A stretch of DNA of 64,000 nt, from positions 992,001-1,056,000 of the forward strand of contig NZ_CP025624.1 of NCBI RefSeq assembly GCF_002874965.1, read 5' to 3'. The notes beneath the pieces are model-generated. The model was not told the origin of the DNA. It saw only the letters and a program-made list of their open reading frames with translations, and did not search any database. The number at the start of each line of letters is the position of its first letter. Positions within the stretch are counted from its first letter, which is position 1. The position numbers were made by a program, and so were the translations under genes. This document shows positions 32,044 through 43,759 of the stretch, in pieces. The stretch comes from Pseudomonas sp. NC02. GTDB taxonomy: Bacteria; Pseudomonadota; Gammaproteobacteria; Pseudomonadales; Pseudomonadaceae.

Positions 32044-32976
32044 TTAACCTGTTCCGCCGAGTGATATATCCAGTTGTTTCATCCTGTAGTACAGCGTGCG
32101 CTTGGCAACCCCCAGTTCCCCGGCTACTCCATCCACGTTGCCGCCGTGACGGCGCAGCGACTCTTCAATCAGCGATTTCTCGATTTGCTGTAGCCGCGCC
32201 TTGAGGTTCATCTCTATGTCCTGATGGTCCCTCATCGACTCTGAAAGCGGCGGAAGATCCAACACAAAGCGCTTGGCTGTCGAGCGCAGTTCGCGGACGT
32301 TGCCCGGCCAGGAATGGCATAGCAATTGTTGCAGCAGCGAGCTGGATGCCAGGGGTATCGGGTATTTAAAGTACTCGGCTTCCTGGCGGACGATGTTCAG
32401 GAACAAGGGGATAATCTGCTCGCGACGTTCGCGCAGGGGAGGGAGGCTGATGCTGATTACGTTCAGGCGAAAATACAGGTCGCGCCTGAACAACCCTTGC
32501 TCGACCATTTCGTGCAGCGAATGCTGGGCGGACGCGATAACGCGCATGTCCACCGGGATAAAGCGGGTAGAACCCAATCGCTCAACGCCCCGGGACTCCA
32601 GTACCCTCAGCAGTTTGGCTTGCAGGGTGAGGGGCATGCTGTCTATTTCGTCGAGGTACAAAGTACCCAAGTGTGCGGCTTCGACAAAGCCTGCCCGTGA
32701 TTGCATCGCACCGGTGTAGGCGCCGCTGTTGACCCCGAACAGTTGGCTTTCCGCCAGGCTTTCGGGAATTGCAGCACAGTTGACGGCGACGAAGTTGCCT
32801 CGCCGGCCCGATAAGCGATGGATGCGTTGGGCCAGGGTATCTTTACCGGTGCCGGTTTCCCCCAGCAAAAGTATGTCGATGTTTAAAGCCGCAGTATTGT
32901 TGATAGTGGCTTCAATGGTTGGGCATTCAGTAAATGGATCATCCGTTTCAAACGTGCTTTGATAGGAGGCCGACAT
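32044..32976 (-). CDS. hrpS: Sigma54-dependent activator HrpS/RspR
   Basis: 310 aa enhancer-binding protein without a receiver domain. AAA+ core: Walker A GETGTGKD, GAYTGA loop that touches sigma54 (canonical GAFTGA), Walker B GTLYLDEIDSMP; C-terminal Fis-type HTH (GNVDGVAGELGVAKRTLYYRMK). It should activate hrpL. ATG at 32976 (MSASYQSTFETDD) has AGGAG 10 bp upstream; an ATG at 33003 is the alternative. Only one such gene is present, whereas P. syringae uses the HrpR/HrpS pair. Regulated in P. syringae by HrpV. Confidence 0.9.
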   Translation of the reverse strand: MSASYQSTFETDDPFTECPTIEATINNTAALNIDILLLGETGTGKDTLAQRIHRLSGRRGNFVAVNCAAIPESLAESQLFGVNSGAYTGAMQSRAGFVEAAHLGTLYLDEIDSMPLTLQAKLLRVLESRGVERLGSTRFIPVDMRVIASAQHSLHEMVEQGLFRRDLYFRLNVISISLPPLRERREQIIPLFLNIVRQEAEYFKYPIPLASSSLLQQLLCHSWPGNVRELRSTAKRFVLDLPPLSESMRDHQDIEMNLKARLQQIEKSLIEESLRRHGGNVDGVAGELGVAKRTLYYRMKQLDISLGGTG

Positions 32977-33320
32977 ATCGCTGTTGCTCCTATTGTGTCT
33001 CATTGTTTTACTGAGGGGCTTCCCTGCTGATATGGATAAGTAGAACGGAATTTAGCTGATTTGTCATTCTGTCGGAGAGTGCGAAATAGACGTTTGTGAT
33101 GTGTGAAAAACCAAAAAATCTTAAGTTAAATATTATCAAGTGGGCGCTCGCTCGTGATTGCCTGATAATGGGTCGGAATAATCTTAAACTCGGGGGTGTC
33201 AGGGAGGATTGGCGTATTTTTACGTATTGAGGGCTGTGGTTGTTTTATATGTTTGCCGTATTAAGATGTCAGGGGATATTTCAAAGTCGATCTTTGTGGA
33301 AAGTTGCAAACATCGCCCAC
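32977..33320. other. AT-rich intergenic region upstream of hrpS
   Basis: About 340 bp with no convincing ORF, visibly more AT-rich than the housekeeping genes (for example TTAAGTTAAATATTATC near 33121-33137). It must hold the hrpS promoter and is the right edge of the type III cluster. I found no hrp box or sigma54 promoter in it. Confidence 0.5.
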
Positions 33321-33321
33321 A

Positions 33322-33350
33322 AAAAAGCCGATGCAGTGCATCGGCTTTTT
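33322..33350 (-). terminator. Rho-independent terminator of ychF
   Basis: AAAAAGCCGATG and CATCGGCTTTTT form a stem around a 5-nt loop, with T-runs in both directions, ~30 bp after the ychF stop. Confidence 0.88.
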
Positions 33351-33378
33351 GTTTTGCGGCATAGGCCGCAGGTAAAGC

Positions 33379-34479
33379 TTATACGTTGAAGCGGAAGTGC
33401 ATCACGTCGCCATCCTTGACGATGTATTCCTTGCCTTCCAGGCGCCATTTACCGGCTTCCTTGGCACCGGCTTCACCCTTGAACTGGATGAAGTCGTTGT
33501 AGGCGATGACTTCGGCGCGGATGAAGCCTTTTTCGAAGTCGGTGTGGATCACGCCAGCCGCTTGCGGGGCAGTGGCACCGACCTTGACGGTCCAGGCGCG
33601 TACTTCTTCAACACCGGCGGTGAAGTAGGTCTGCAGGTGCAGCATTTCGTAGCCGGCACGGATCACGCGGTTCAGGCCAGGCTCTTCCAGGCCCAGGGCC
33701 TCGAGGAACATGTCTTTCTCTTCGCCGTCTTCCAGCTCGGCGATTTCCGCTTCGATCTTGTTGCACACTGGAACAACCATCGCGCCTTCTTCTTCGGCAA
33801 TTGCCATGACCACGTCGAGCAGCGGGTTGTTCTCGAAACCGTCTTCAGCCACGTTGGCGATGTACATCACCGGCTTGGTAGTCAGCAGGTGGAAGCCCTT
33901 GATCACCGCCTTTTCGTCGGTGCTCATGTTCTTCATCAGGCTGCGTGCCGGCTTGCCCAGAGTGAAGTGGGCAATCAGTTGCTCCAGCAAGGCTTTCTGG
34001 ACCACTGAGTCCTTGTCGCCGCCCTTGGCGTTACGCGTGACCTTTTGCAGTTGCTTCTCGCAGCTGTCGAGGTCGGCGAAGATCAGTTCCAGGTCGATGA
34101 TCTCGATATCGCGTTTCGGGTCGACGCTGTTGGAGACGTGAATCACGTTCTCGTCTTCGAAGCAGCGGACCACGTGGGCGATGGCATCGGTCTCGCGGAT
34201 GTTGGCGAGGAACTTGTTGCCCAGGCCTTCACCTTTCGACGCGCCGGCTACCAGGCCCGCGATGTCGACGAACTCCATGGTGGTCGGCAGGATGCGCTTT
34301 GGATTCACGATGGCCGCCAGGGCGTCCAGGCGTGTATCGGGCATCGGCACGATACCGGTGTTCGGTTCGATGGTGCAGAAGGGGAAGTTCTCCGCCGCAA
34401 TACCGGATTTGGTCAGGGCGTTGAACAGGGTGGACTTGCCGACGTTAGGTAGGCCGACGATGCCGCAATTGAATCCCAT
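33379..34479 (-). CDS. ychF: Redox-regulated ATPase YchF (Obg family)
   Basis: 366 aa Obg-family P-loop NTPase that binds ribosomes and prefers ATP. G1 motif [14 protein letters not shown] (~9-22), switch/G3 region [17 protein letters not shown], the non-canonical NVAE in place of NKxD (ATP specificity), then the coiled coil and a C-terminal TGS domain ending [14 protein letters not shown] at 34479 ([12 protein letters not shown]) is the family start. It follows pth by 23 bp on the same strand, as in other pseudomonads. Confidence 0.95.
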   Translation of the reverse strand: MGFNCGIVGLPNVGKSTLFNALTKSGIAAENFPFCTIEPNTGIVPMPDTRLDALAAIVNPKRILPTTMEFVDIAGLVAGASKGEGLGNKFLANIRETDAIAHVVRCFEDENVIHVSNSVDPKRDIEIIDLELIFADLDSCEKQLQKVTRNAKGGDKDSVVQKALLEQLIAHFTLGKPARSLMKNMSTDEKAVIKGFHLLTTKPVMYIANVAEDGFENNPLLDVVMAIAEEEGAMVVPVCNKIEAEIAELEDGEEKDMFLEALGLEEPGLNRVIRAGYEMLHLQTYFTAGVEEVRAWTVKVGATAPQAAGVIHTDFEKGFIRAEVIAYNDFIQFKGEAGAKEAGKWRLEGKEYIVKDGDVMHFRFNV

Positions 34480-34502
34480 GGTGTTTCCCCTCGGGTAAAG
34501 AG

Positions 34503-35087
34503 TCAGGCCTTCTGGCTGTGCAGGTTTTTCATCGCACGGTTCCATTCACCGGCGAAGATATCCGGCAGCACGCCGAGGGCAAAATCGATGCTGGCATCGA
34601 GTTTTTCCTGTTCGGCGCGTGGCGCACGACCCAGGACGAAATTTGAAACCATACTGGCAACGCCCGGGTGGCCAATGCCAAGCCGCAAGCGGTAGAACGT
34701 ATTCTGATTGCCCAACTGCGCGATGATGTCGCGCAGGCCATTATGCCCGCCATGGCCGCCGCCTTGCTTGAGCTTGGCAACGCCGGGTGGCAGGTCTAGT
34801 TCGTCATGGGCCACCAGGATTTCTTCGGGTTTGATCCGGAAGAAGCCCGCAAGCGCCGCGACAGCCTGGCCGCTGCGGTTCATGTAGGTGGTGGGAATCA
34901 ACAGACGAACATCCTGACCCTGATGCGAAAAGCGTCCGGTCAGGCCGAAATATTTGCGATCGGCCACAAGATTGACGCCTTGGGCGTGGGCGATGCGCTC
35001 AACAAAAAGGGCCCCCGCGTTATGCCGGGTCTGTTCGTATTCGGCGCCTGGATTTCCCAGGCCAACGATCAGTTTAATGGCAGTCAC
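34503..35087 (-). CDS. pth: Peptidyl-tRNA hydrolase
   Basis: 194 aa enzyme that releases peptides from prematurely dissociated peptidyl-t[20 protein letters not shown] contains the catalytic His, HDELDLPPG and [13 protein letters not shown] are further signatures. The start is GTG at 35085-35087 ([11 protein letters not shown]). It lies between rplY and ychF. Confidence 0.95.
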   Translation of the reverse strand: MTAIKLIVGLGNPGAEYEQTRHNAGALFVERIAHAQGVNLVADRKYFGLTGRFSHQGQDVRLLIPTTYMNRSGQAVAALAGFFRIKPEEILVAHDELDLPPGVAKLKQGGGHGGHNGLRDIIAQLGNQNTFYRLRLGIGHPGVASMVSNFVLGRAPRAEQEKLDASIDFALGVLPDIFAGEWNRAMKNLHSQKA

Positions 35088-35252
35088 GACAGGGGCCCTT
35101 CCTTTGGAGTTGTGGATAACATCGCCGTTGGTGCGGCGAAAGTGGACGACAAAAACTCATTAACCGTTAGAGGCCAACTTCGCATTCTCGCCCGCTTTCT
35201 CGCTACGTTCCGGTCCGCGATGTTTCCTCAAGCTCCGGCATTACAGAGTGAA

Positions 35253-35852
35253 TTACTCTGCAGCGCCTTCTTCAGCTTCTGGTGCAACGCGTGGAGCGTG
35301 TACGTTTGCAACAGCTTTGTCGTCACCGTGAGCCAGTGCAACGAACTCAACGCCTTTAGGAGCCTTGAGGTCGGACAGGTGAACGATTGCGCCGATTTCC
35401 AGAGCCGACAGGTCGACTTCGATGAACTCAGGCAGGTCTTTCGGCAGGCAGGTCACTTCGATCTCGGCGATAACGTGCGAAACTTCGCCGCCTTTCTTGA
35501 CCGGAGCTTCTTCACCAACAAAGTGCACAGGCACGATAGCGGTCAGTTTCTGACCAGCTACTACGCGTACGAAGTCAGCGTGCAGCACGTGGCCTTTAGC
35601 TGGGTGACGTTGCAGTGCCTTGATGATGACGTTCTGCTTGGTGCCGCCAACGTTCAGCTCGATGATGTGGCTGTAAGCCGCGTCGTTTTCGAGCAGTTTG
35701 GCGATTTCTTTAGCCAGCATGCTGATGGATTCAGGGGCTTTTTCGCCACCGTAAACTACAGCTGGAACCAGGCTTGCGAGACGACGCAGGCGGCGGCTCG
35801 CACCTTTCCCCAGGTCGGAACGCAGTTCAGCATTCAAAGTAAAATCGTTCAT
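35253..35852 (-). CDS. rplY: 50S ribosomal protein L25/general stress protein Ctc
   Basis: 199 aa long-form L25 (CTC): an N-terminal 5S-rRNA-binding L25 domain ([24 protein letters not shown]...VPAVVYGG) and the C-terminal TL5 beta domain, ending in an acidic tail ([10 protein letters not shown]). ATG at 35852 is chosen over a frame open to 35876. A strong hairpin separates it from prs. Confidence 0.95.
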   Translation of the reverse strand: MNDFTLNAELRSDLGKGASRRLRRLASLVPAVVYGGEKAPESISMLAKEIAKLLENDAAYSHIIELNVGGTKQNVIIKALQRHPAKGHVLHADFVRVVAGQKLTAIVPVHFVGEEAPVKKGGEVSHVIAEIEVTCLPKDLPEFIEVDLSALEIGAIVHLSDLKAPKGVEFVALAHGDDKAVANVHAPRVAPEAEEGAAE

Positions 35853-35924
35853 GTTGTATCTCCAAAATAACCACATTCGCCCTAGCGTTTGCGACCAGCG
35901 CTAAAGGCGATATGGGCAAAAAAG

Positions 35925-35955
35925 CCCCGCCCCAACAGAATGCTGGGGCGGGGCG
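35925..35955 (-). terminator. Terminator/attenuator between prs and rplY
   Basis: GCCCCGCCCCA pairs perfectly with TGGGGCGGGGC over a 9-nt loop, followed in the minus direction by a T-run. It ends or attenuates transcription from prs into rplY. Confidence 0.88.
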
Positions 35956-35990
35956 CTTTTCGTCAGGTTGATGCTGCTAAGGTTTGACCC

Positions 35991-36932
35991 TTAACGGAAC
36001 ATCGCGCTGATCGATTCTTCGTTGCTGATGCGGCGAACCGCTTCGGCAACTACCGGTGCGATATCCAGTTGACGGATACGCGAACAGGCTTGAGCGGCAG
36101 CGGACAACGGGATGGTGTTAGTCACCACCAGTTCGTCCAGCATTGAGTTCTCGATGTTCTCGATCGCTCGGCCCGACAGCACAGGGTGTGTGCAGTAGGC
36201 GAAGACTTTTGCTGCACCGTGCTCTTTCAAGGCTTTCGCCGCGTGGCACAGGGTGCCGGCGGTGTCGACCATGTCATCAACCAGAATACAGGTACGCCCT
36301 TCGACATCACCGATGATATGCATCACTTCAGAGTGATTGGCTTTCTCGCGGCGTTTGTCGATGATCCCGAGATCCACGCCCAGGGATTTGGCAACAGCCC
36401 GTGCACGCACGACGCCACCAATGTCCGGGGACACGATCATCAGGTTTTCAAAGCGCTGGTCTTCGATGTCATCCACCAGGACGGGGGAGCCGTAGATGTT
36501 ATCTACCGGAATATCGAAGAACCCCTGGATTTGGTCAGCGTGCAGGTCAACCGTGAGAACACGGTCGATACCTACCACGGTCAGCATGTCAGCAACGACT
36601 TTCGCGCTGATAGCCACACGTGCGGAACGCGGACGGCGATCCTGACGGGCATAACCAAAGTAAGGGATTACAGCTGTGATTCGAGTCGCTGAGGAGCGGC
36701 GGAAGGCATCAGCCATCACGACGAGTTCCATCAGGTTATCGTTGGTCGGAGCGCAAGTCGGCTGAATAATGAAGACATCTTTACCGCGGACGTTTTCATT
36801 GATCTCGGCTGTAATTTCGCCGTCGGAGAATTTACCGACAGAGATGTCACCGAGAGGGATATGCAGCTGACGTACAACACGCCGAGCCAGATCGGGGTTA
36901 GCATTCCCCGTAAAGACCATCATCTTGGACAC
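35991..36932 (-). CDS. prs: Ribose-phosphate pyrophosphokinase
   Basis: 313 aa PRPP synthase: makes PRPP from ribose-5-phosphate and ATP for nucleotide, His and Trp synthesis. [18 protein letters not shown], the active-site [14 protein letters not shown] and the PRPP loop [14 protein letters not shown] are present. The start is GTG at 36930-36932 ([13 protein letters not shown]). It lies downstream of tRNA-Gln and ispE. Confidence 0.96.
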   Translation of the reverse strand: MSKMMVFTGNANPDLARRVVRQLHIPLGDISVGKFSDGEITAEINENVRGKDVFIIQPTCAPTNDNLMELVVMADAFRRSSATRITAVIPYFGYARQDRRPRSARVAISAKVVADMLTVVGIDRVLTVDLHADQIQGFFDIPVDNIYGSPVLVDDIEDQRFENLMIVSPDIGGVVRARAVAKSLGVDLGIIDKRREKANHSEVMHIIGDVEGRTCILVDDMVDTAGTLCHAAKALKEHGAAKVFAYCTHPVLSGRAIENIENSMLDELVVTNTIPLSAAAQACSRIRQLDIAPVVAEAVRRISNEESISAMFR

Positions 36933-36977
36933 GCGCAGTACCTAGAGGCTGAGGGTAACCTGGATGAGTATAGAAAA

Positions 36978-37052
36978 TGGCAGGGGCGGCTGGATTCGAA
37001 CCAACGCATGGCAGGATCAAAACCTGCTGCCTTACCGCTTGGCGACGCCCCT
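36978..37052 (-). tRNA. tRNA-Gln (TTG)
   Basis: 75-nt tRNA with encoded CCA: acceptor AGGGGCG/CGCCCCT, D arm with GCGGTAAGGC, anticodon stem GCAGG/CCTGC and loop TTTTGAT (anticodon TTG), T arm with GTTCGAATC. It lies between ispE and prs on the same strand, the usual Pseudomonas position. Confidence 0.95.
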
Positions 37053-37088
37053 GTATCTGTTGCAACGAGTACCCAGTACTCGGTTCCT

Positions 37089-37940
37089 TTAGAGCAGACT
37101 TTGCAGCTTGCGATGCAACATCGAAACGTTGCTTCCCTTTGCTACAAACCCTGTAAGGGTCTCTGTAAGAAGGGCCGAGACTTTATCAGCTTCAGCTTTG
37201 CTTGGGAAGCCCCCAAACACACAACTTCCAGTTCCGGTTAATTTTGCTTCGGTAAAATTACCTAACAAATTCAAAGCGTTACGTACATCTGGATAACGCC
37301 TTGCTACAACCGGTAAGCAGTCATTTCGACTGTTTCCCTTGGGAACGGGGCGCACTTTAATGGGAGGAGAGTTACGTGTCAACAGTGGATCTGAAAAAAT
37401 TTCTGCTGTACTTACAGATACTTGCGGAACAAGCACGACATACCACGGCTCTTCGGGGTCTACAGGGGTGAGTTTCTCCCCCACGCCTTCGGCAAAAGCG
37501 GCGTGCCCACGCACGAAAACCGGGACGTCCGCGCCCAGTGTCAGGCCCAGCGCCGCCAGGCGATCATGGTCCCAACCCAGTTGCCACAAGTGATTCAGGC
37601 CGAGCAATGTCGTTGCGGCATTTGAGCTGCCGCCACCGATGCCGCCGCCCATGGGCAGGATTTTTTCGATCCAGATGTCGATGCCCAATGGGCAACCGGA
37701 TTGTTCCTGGAGTTTTTTCGCGGCCTTCACAATCAGGTTGCTGTCGTGAGGCACGCCGTCGAATTCGGTGTGCAACTGGATCACGCCGTCATCGCGAACG
37801 GCGAAGGTCAGCTCATCGCCGTAGTCGAGAAATTGAAAAATCGTCTGCAACTCGTGATAGCCGTCTTCACGGCGACCGAGAATGTGCAGCATCAAATTCA
37901 GTTTGGCCGGGGAGGGCAGGGTCAGGCGTTGCTCGTTCAT
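37089..37940 (-). CDS. ispE: 4-diphosphocytidyl-2-C-methyl-D-erythritol kinase
   Basis: 283 aa GHMP kinase of the MEP isoprenoid pathway. [24 protein letters not shown] at the N-terminus, the ATP-binding glycine loop [17 protein letters not shown] (~95-112) and the C-terminal [12 protein letters not shown] are diagnostic. It starts one base after the lolB stop. Confidence 0.95.
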   Translation of the reverse strand: MNEQRLTLPSPAKLNLMLHILGRREDGYHELQTIFQFLDYGDELTFAVRDDGVIQLHTEFDGVPHDSNLIVKAAKKLQEQSGCPLGIDIWIEKILPMGGGIGGGSSNAATTLLGLNHLWQLGWDHDRLAALGLTLGADVPVFVRGHAAFAEGVGEKLTPVDPEEPWYVVLVPQVSVSTAEIFSDPLLTRNSPPIKVRPVPKGNSRNDCLPVVARRYPDVRNALNLLGNFTEAKLTGTGSCVFGGFPSKAEADKVSALLTETLTGFVAKGSNVSMLHRKLQSLL

Positions 37941-37941
37941 C

Positions 37942-38559
37942 TCACTGCCCCAGCTTGCGCGGTTGCCAGTCCTTGATCACCAGCGTGACGTCAAGGTCGG
38001 TGCCATGCAGCTTGATGCGCTCGGGCAGCCAGTAACCGTTCTGTTGCACATAGCTCAGGTATTCGACCTGCCAGCCATCCTGTTCCAGCGAAGCCAGGCG
38101 GCTGTCGCCATTGAGGCTCAGGCGGCTCTTGCTGTCTGGCGCAGGAAGACCGCGTACCCACCACACCAGGTGCGATACGGGGAGTTTCCAGCCCATCTGT
38201 TCTTCCAGCAGGGCTTCCGGCGTTGGCGCTTCATAGCGGCCCTGATTGGCCACTTCCAGGCTGACTTGCCCCGGCCGGCCGGTCAGGCGTGCCGCACCGC
38301 GGCCCAGCGGGCCAGACAGGCGAATGTCGTAATAGTCCTGGCGTTGCAGCCAGAACAAGGTGCCGCTGCCCGAATCTTTCGGGGCGCGAATGCCCACCTT
38401 GCCCTCGATCTGCCAGCCATCAAGGCTGCTCAGTTGATCCTTGTGCTGCTGCCACTGCGCCGGGTTGCCCGGGCCTTCGACAGATTCACGGGTGCCAAGA
38501 CCGGAACAGCCGGCAAGCAGGGCAATAAAGCTGAAAACGATAACGTGGCGCAAAAACAT
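37942..38559 (-). CDS. lolB: Outer-membrane lipoprotein insertase LolB
   Basis: 205 aa lipoprotein that receives lipoproteins from LolA and inserts them in the outer membrane. Signal peptide with lipobox LLAGC (Cys18), then [20 protein letters not shown] and [17 protein letters not shown] typical of LolB. Cotranscribed with ispE and lbcA. Confidence 0.93.
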   Translation of the reverse strand: MFLRHVIVFSFIALLAGCSGLGTRESVEGPGNPAQWQQHKDQLSSLDGWQIEGKVGIRAPKDSGSGTLFWLQRQDYYDIRLSGPLGRGAARLTGRPGQVSLEVANQGRYEAPTPEALLEEQMGWKLPVSHLVWWVRGLPAPDSKSRLSLNGDSRLASLEQDGWQVEYLSYVQQNGYWLPERIKLHGTDLDVTLVIKDWQPRKLGQ

Positions 38560-38563
38560 AAAG

Positions 38564-40288
38564 TTAAAGGGTCTCGGATCCGGTCAGGCGCTTGATGGTG
38601 CTGCGCAGGATTGGGCTTTCGGGCTGTTCCTTGAGGAACTTCTCCCAGATTTGTCGCGCTTCACGCTGCTTGCCATTGGCCCAGAGCACTTCGCCCAGGT
38701 GTGCGGCGACTTCCTGGTCGGGGAAGCGCTCCAGCGCCTGGCGCAACAAGCGTTCGGCTTCGTCCAGGTTGCCCAGGCGGTAATTCACCCAGCCGAGGCT
38801 GTCGAGTACGGCCGGGTCTTCCGGGTTGAGCTGGTGAGCTTTTTCAATCAGCTCCTTGGCTTCGGCGTAACGCGTTGTACGGTCGGACAAGGTGTAACCC
38901 AGGGCGTTCAGTGCCATGGCATTGTCCGGATCGCGCTTGATGATCAGGCGCAGGTCTTTTTCCATCTGCGCCAGGTCATTGCGTTTTTCCGCCTGCATGG
39001 CGCGGGTGTACAGCAGGTTCAAGTCGTCCGGATATTGCAGCAAGGCTTGCTGGAGGATTTTCCAGGCGCGATCGCCCTGCTTGTTGGCCGACAGGGTCTC
39101 GGCCTGGATCAGGTACAGCTGGATCGCGTAGTCCGGTTCGGCATCCCGTGCGGCAGCCAGGCGTTTTTCCGCCTCGTCGGTACGGCCGTTGTTCATCAGG
39201 ATATCGGCCTGGCGCAGTTGCGCAGGCAGGTAGTCATTGCCGGCGCCGACCTGGGCGTATTCAAGCAATGCAGCCTGCGGGTCGTTACGCTCTTCAGCGA
39301 TACGGCCCAGGTTCAGGTGCGCCGAATCCACGTGGCTCTCGCGGGCGATCAGGTCTTCCAGGTAACCCTTGGCCTCATCCCAGGCCTTGGCTTCCAGGCA
39401 CACCAGCGCCAGGGAGTAGCGCAATTCGTCATCGTCCGGGTATTGCTGCACGAGGTTGGCGAACTGCACCTTGGCGTCTTCCATGCGGTCCTGTTCAACC
39501 AGCATGCGGGCATAGGTCAGCAGCAGGCGTTTGTCGCCCGGGTACTTCTTGATGCTTTTTTCCAGCAGCGGAATCGCTTCCTTGCCGCGGTTGAGGTTTT
39601 GCAGCAGGCGGGCACGCAGCAGGATCGGCGCGATCTCGCCCTCTTCCGGCGGGTGTTGCTCCAGCAGCTTCAGCGCAGCCTCGGGCTCATCATCCTGTTG
39701 CAACAACAGCGCCTTGCCGAAAATCAGCTGGCTGTTGTTCGGGTGTTTTTGCAGCAGGCGGTCGAAACTCTTCATCAGGCCGTTGCGGGTGTCCTGATCG
39801 GTGTCGGCGGCCGACAGCGCGAGGAAGTCGAAATGCGTGTCGCCCTTGCCCTGCAGGACCTTCTCCATATACACCATGGAGTCGTCATAGCGCCCGGCGC
39901 GGGCCAGTTGAATGGCCGCTGCCCGTTGTGCCTCGAGATCGTCCGGGGCGTTTTTCGCCCAGATCAGCGAGGAGTCCAGGGCCGCCTGATCGGCGCCCAG
40001 GTACTCGGCGATGCGAAACGCCCGCTCCGAAATCCCCGGATCCTGAGTATTGATGGCCTGGGTCACGTAGTTATCCAGGGCAATGTCGAAACGATTGCGC
40101 TGGCCGGCCAGCTCCGCGCTCAGCAGGCTGAAGATCGTCTCTTCACTGAACGAGGAATAAACCTTGGGCTTTTCAGGGGCGGGGGTGCTGTCTTCTACCG
40201 GCGGCGTACCGTCCGGCGACACGGGTGCCATGGCCTGGCAGCCGCTGAGAAAGACAAAAGCAAGGAGCAACGCGGAAGATCTATTCAT
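38564..40288 (-). CDS. lbcA: TPR lipoprotein, LbcA-like partner of protease CtpA
   Basis: 574 aa outer-membrane lipoprotein (signal ending FLSGC, Cys17) with about a dozen tetratricopeptide repeats (for example [41 protein letters not shown]). Position upstream of lolB corresponds to PA4667 (LbcA) of P. aeruginosa, which binds the carboxyl-terminal protease CtpA and presents cell-wall hydrolases to it. It starts the lbcA-lolB-ispE run. Confidence 0.88.
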   Translation of the reverse strand: MNRSSALLLAFVFLSGCQAMAPVSPDGTPPVEDSTPAPEKPKVYSSFSEETIFSLLSAELAGQRNRFDIALDNYVTQAINTQDPGISERAFRIAEYLGADQAALDSSLIWAKNAPDDLEAQRAAAIQLARAGRYDDSMVYMEKVLQGKGDTHFDFLALSAADTDQDTRNGLMKSFDRLLQKHPNNSQLIFGKALLLQQDDEPEAALKLLEQHPPEEGEIAPILLRARLLQNLNRGKEAIPLLEKSIKKYPGDKRLLLTYARMLVEQDRMEDAKVQFANLVQQYPDDDELRYSLALVCLEAKAWDEAKGYLEDLIARESHVDSAHLNLGRIAEERNDPQAALLEYAQVGAGNDYLPAQLRQADILMNNGRTDEAEKRLAAARDAEPDYAIQLYLIQAETLSANKQGDRAWKILQQALLQYPDDLNLLYTRAMQAEKRNDLAQMEKDLRLIIKRDPDNAMALNALGYTLSDRTTRYAEAKELIEKAHQLNPEDPAVLDSLGWVNYRLGNLDEAERLLRQALERFPDQEVAAHLGEVLWANGKQREARQIWEKFLKEQPESPILRSTIKRLTGSETL

Positions 40289-40354
40289 ATAGGAAGAGGA
40301 CGACTAACCTGCGGTCGGATCATCATGACACAAGCCTTCGGCCAAACATAACCG

Positions 40355-40455
40355 TGTAGGAGCGAGCTTGCTCGCGAAGAACCAGAGGACAACGCGTTTT
40401 ATCCCGTAAGCCAGCGTTATCGTTAACGACCATCGCGAGCAAGCTCGCTCCTACA
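40355..40455. repeat. Paired REP element (REPIN), GTAGGAGCGAGC subtype
   Basis: TGTAGGAGCGAGCTTGCTCGCGA and its complement flank a ~56-bp spacer between divergent lbcA and hemA. The arms read TAGGAGCGAGC where most others in the window read GGGAGCGGGC. Confidence 0.87.
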
Positions 40456-40562
40456 GATGGCCTTTATAGGCGTAAGCTACTAGGACAATAGCCTACGGTG
40501 GTTGTTCTGAATCATTCGAAGTAGGACAATTGTCGGCTTCCCGACATCATCAGCGATATTGA

Positions 40563-41848
40563 ATGGCCTTCCTTGCACTCGGTATTAACCACAAGACTGC
40601 TTCTGTAGACGTCCGCGAGCGCGTGGCTTTTACTCCCGAGCAGTTGGTTGAGGCCTTGCAGCAGCTCTGCCGGCTCACCGACAGTCGCGAAGCTGCGATC
40701 CTTTCGACCTGTAATCGCAGCGAGCTCTATATAGAGCAGGAACATCTTTCAGCGGATGTGGTGCTGCGCTGGCTGGCCGATTACCACCATTTGAGCCTCG
40801 ATGAGCTGCGCCAAAGCTCATATGTGCACGAAGAGGATGCGGCAGTTCGTCACATGATGCGCGTCGCCTCCGGGCTGGATTCGCTGGTGTTGGGCGAACC
40901 GCAGATTCTCGGCCAGATGAAGTCCGCCTACGCCGTGGCCCGCGAGGCCGGCACCATCGGCCCGCTGCTGGGGCGCCTGTTCCAGGCCACCTTCAACTCC
41001 GCCAAGCAGGTGCGCACCGACACCGCCATCGGTGAAAACCCGGTGTCCGTGGCGTTTGCCGCCGTCAGCCTGGCCAAACAGATTTTCAGTGACTTGCAGC
41101 GCAGCCAGGCCCTGCTGATCGGCGCCGGCGAGACCATCACCCTGGTCGCCCGCCACCTGCACGAACTGGGCGTAAAGCGCATCGTCGTCGCCAACCGTAC
41201 CCTGGAACGCGCCAGCATCCTGGCCGAGCAGTTCGGTGCCCACGCGGTGTTGCTCTCCGACATCCCGGCCGAGCTGGTGCGCAGCGACATCGTCATCAGC
41301 TCTACTGCCAGCCAGTTGCCGATCCTCGGCAAGGGCGCGGTGGAAAGCGCCCTGAAACTGCGCAAGCACAAGCCGATCTTCATGGTGGATATCGCCGTTC
41401 CCCGGGATATCGAGCCTGAAGTCGGCGAGTTGGACGACGTTTACCTCTACAGCGTCGACGACCTGCACGAAGTGGTCGCCGAAAACCTGAAGAGTCGCCA
41501 GGGCGCTGCCCAGGCTGCCGAGGAAATGGTCAGCACCGGTGCCGACGATTTCATGGTGCGCCTGCGTGAACTGGCGGCAGTGGACGTGCTCAAGGCCTAC
41601 CGTCAGCAAGGCGAACGCCTGCGGGACGAGGAATTGATCAAGGCCCAGCGTATGCTCGCCAACGGCAGCAGCGCCGAAGACGTGCTGATGCAGTTGGCGC
41701 GCGGCCTGACCAACAAATTGCTGCATGCTCCCAGTGTCCAGTTGAAAAAGCTTACCGCCGAAGGCCGCCTCGATGCGCTGGCCATGGCCCAGGAACTCTT
41801 TGCCCTCGGTGAGGGCGCGACAGAAAGCTCTTCGGATAAAAAACCGCA

Positions 41849-41852
<4 letters not shown>
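40563..41852 (+). CDS. hemA: Glutamyl-tRNA reductase
   Basis: 429 aa first enzyme of tetrapyrrole synthesis, reducing Glu-tRNA to glutamate-1-semialdehyde. [18 protein letters not shown], the catalytic Cys in [11 protein letters not shown] (Cys50 region) and the NADPH-binding segment [20 protein letters not shown] are present. Divergent from lbcA; ATGA overlap with prfA. Confidence 0.95.
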
Positions 41853-42931
<1,079 letters not shown>

Positions 42932-43759
42932 ATGACCATTATTGCCAGTTTGTTACGCGCCGCCGACCTGCCGGACTCGCCGACTGCGCGCCTGGACGTG
43001 GAATTGTTGCTGGCCGCCGCCTTGGGCAAGTCCCGCAGCTACCTGCACACCTGGCCGGAAAAAATCGTCAGCAGTGAACACGCGCTGACCTTTGCCGACT
43101 ACCTGCAACGCCGTCGTGCCGGCGAGCCCGTGGCCTACATCCTCGGCCAGCAAGGCTTCTGGAAGCTCGACCTGGAAGTGGCACCGCACACGCTGATCCC
43201 GCGTCCGGAAACCGAGATGCTGGTGGAAGCCGCCCTGGAATTGCTGCCTGCCACACCGGCCAAGGTCCTGGACCTGGGCACCGGCAGCGGCGCGATTGCC
43301 CTGGCCCTGGCCAGCGAACGCCCGGCCTGGCAAGTCACGGCGGTCGACCGCGTGCTGGAAGCTGTGGCCCTGGCCGAACGCAACCGCCAGCGCCTGCACC
43401 TGAACAACGCCACGGTGCTGAACAGCCATTGGTTCAGTGCCCTCGAAGGCCACACTTACAACCTGATCATCAGCAACCCACCTTATATAGCCGACACCGA
43501 CCCGCACCTGGTGGCCGGTGACGTGCGCTTTGAACCGGCCAGCGCGCTGGTATCCGGGCATGACGGCCTGGACGACCTGCGGCTGATCATCGCCCAGGCA
43601 CCTGCGCACCTCGACGCCGCAGGTTGGTTGCTGCTGGAACACGGTTACGACCAGGCGCCCGCCGTGCGCGACCTGCTGCTGGGGGAAGGCTTTGAAGAAG
43701 TCCACAGCCGCATCGACCTGGGCGGCCACGAACGCATCACGTTGGGACGCCGCCCGTGA
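42932..43759 (+). CDS. prmC: Release-factor glutamine methyltransferase
   Basis: 275 aa SAM methyltransferase that methylates the GGQ glutamine of RF1/RF2. SAM-binding DLGTGSGAIALALASERP (~108-125) and the catalytic NPPY in LIISNPPYIADTD are visible. ATG directly follows the prfA stop, and the stop overlaps moeB. Confidence 0.95.
   Translation: MTIIASLLRAADLPDSPTARLDVELLLAAALGKSRSYLHTWPEKIVSSEHALTFADYLQRRRAGEPVAYILGQQGFWKLDLEVAPHTLIPRPETEMLVEAALELLPATPAKVLDLGTGSGAIALALASERPAWQVTAVDRVLEAVALAERNRQRLHLNNATVLNSHWFSALEGHTYNLIISNPPYIADTDPHLVAGDVRFEPASALVSGHDGLDDLRLIIAQAPAHLDAAGWLLLEHGYDQAPAVRDLLLGEGFEEVHSRIDLGGHERITLGRRP

Noticed and set aside
38441..40351. 636-aa open frame on the plus strand
   Set aside because: Antisense to the TPR lipoprotein gene, which has a proper lipobox and TPRs.
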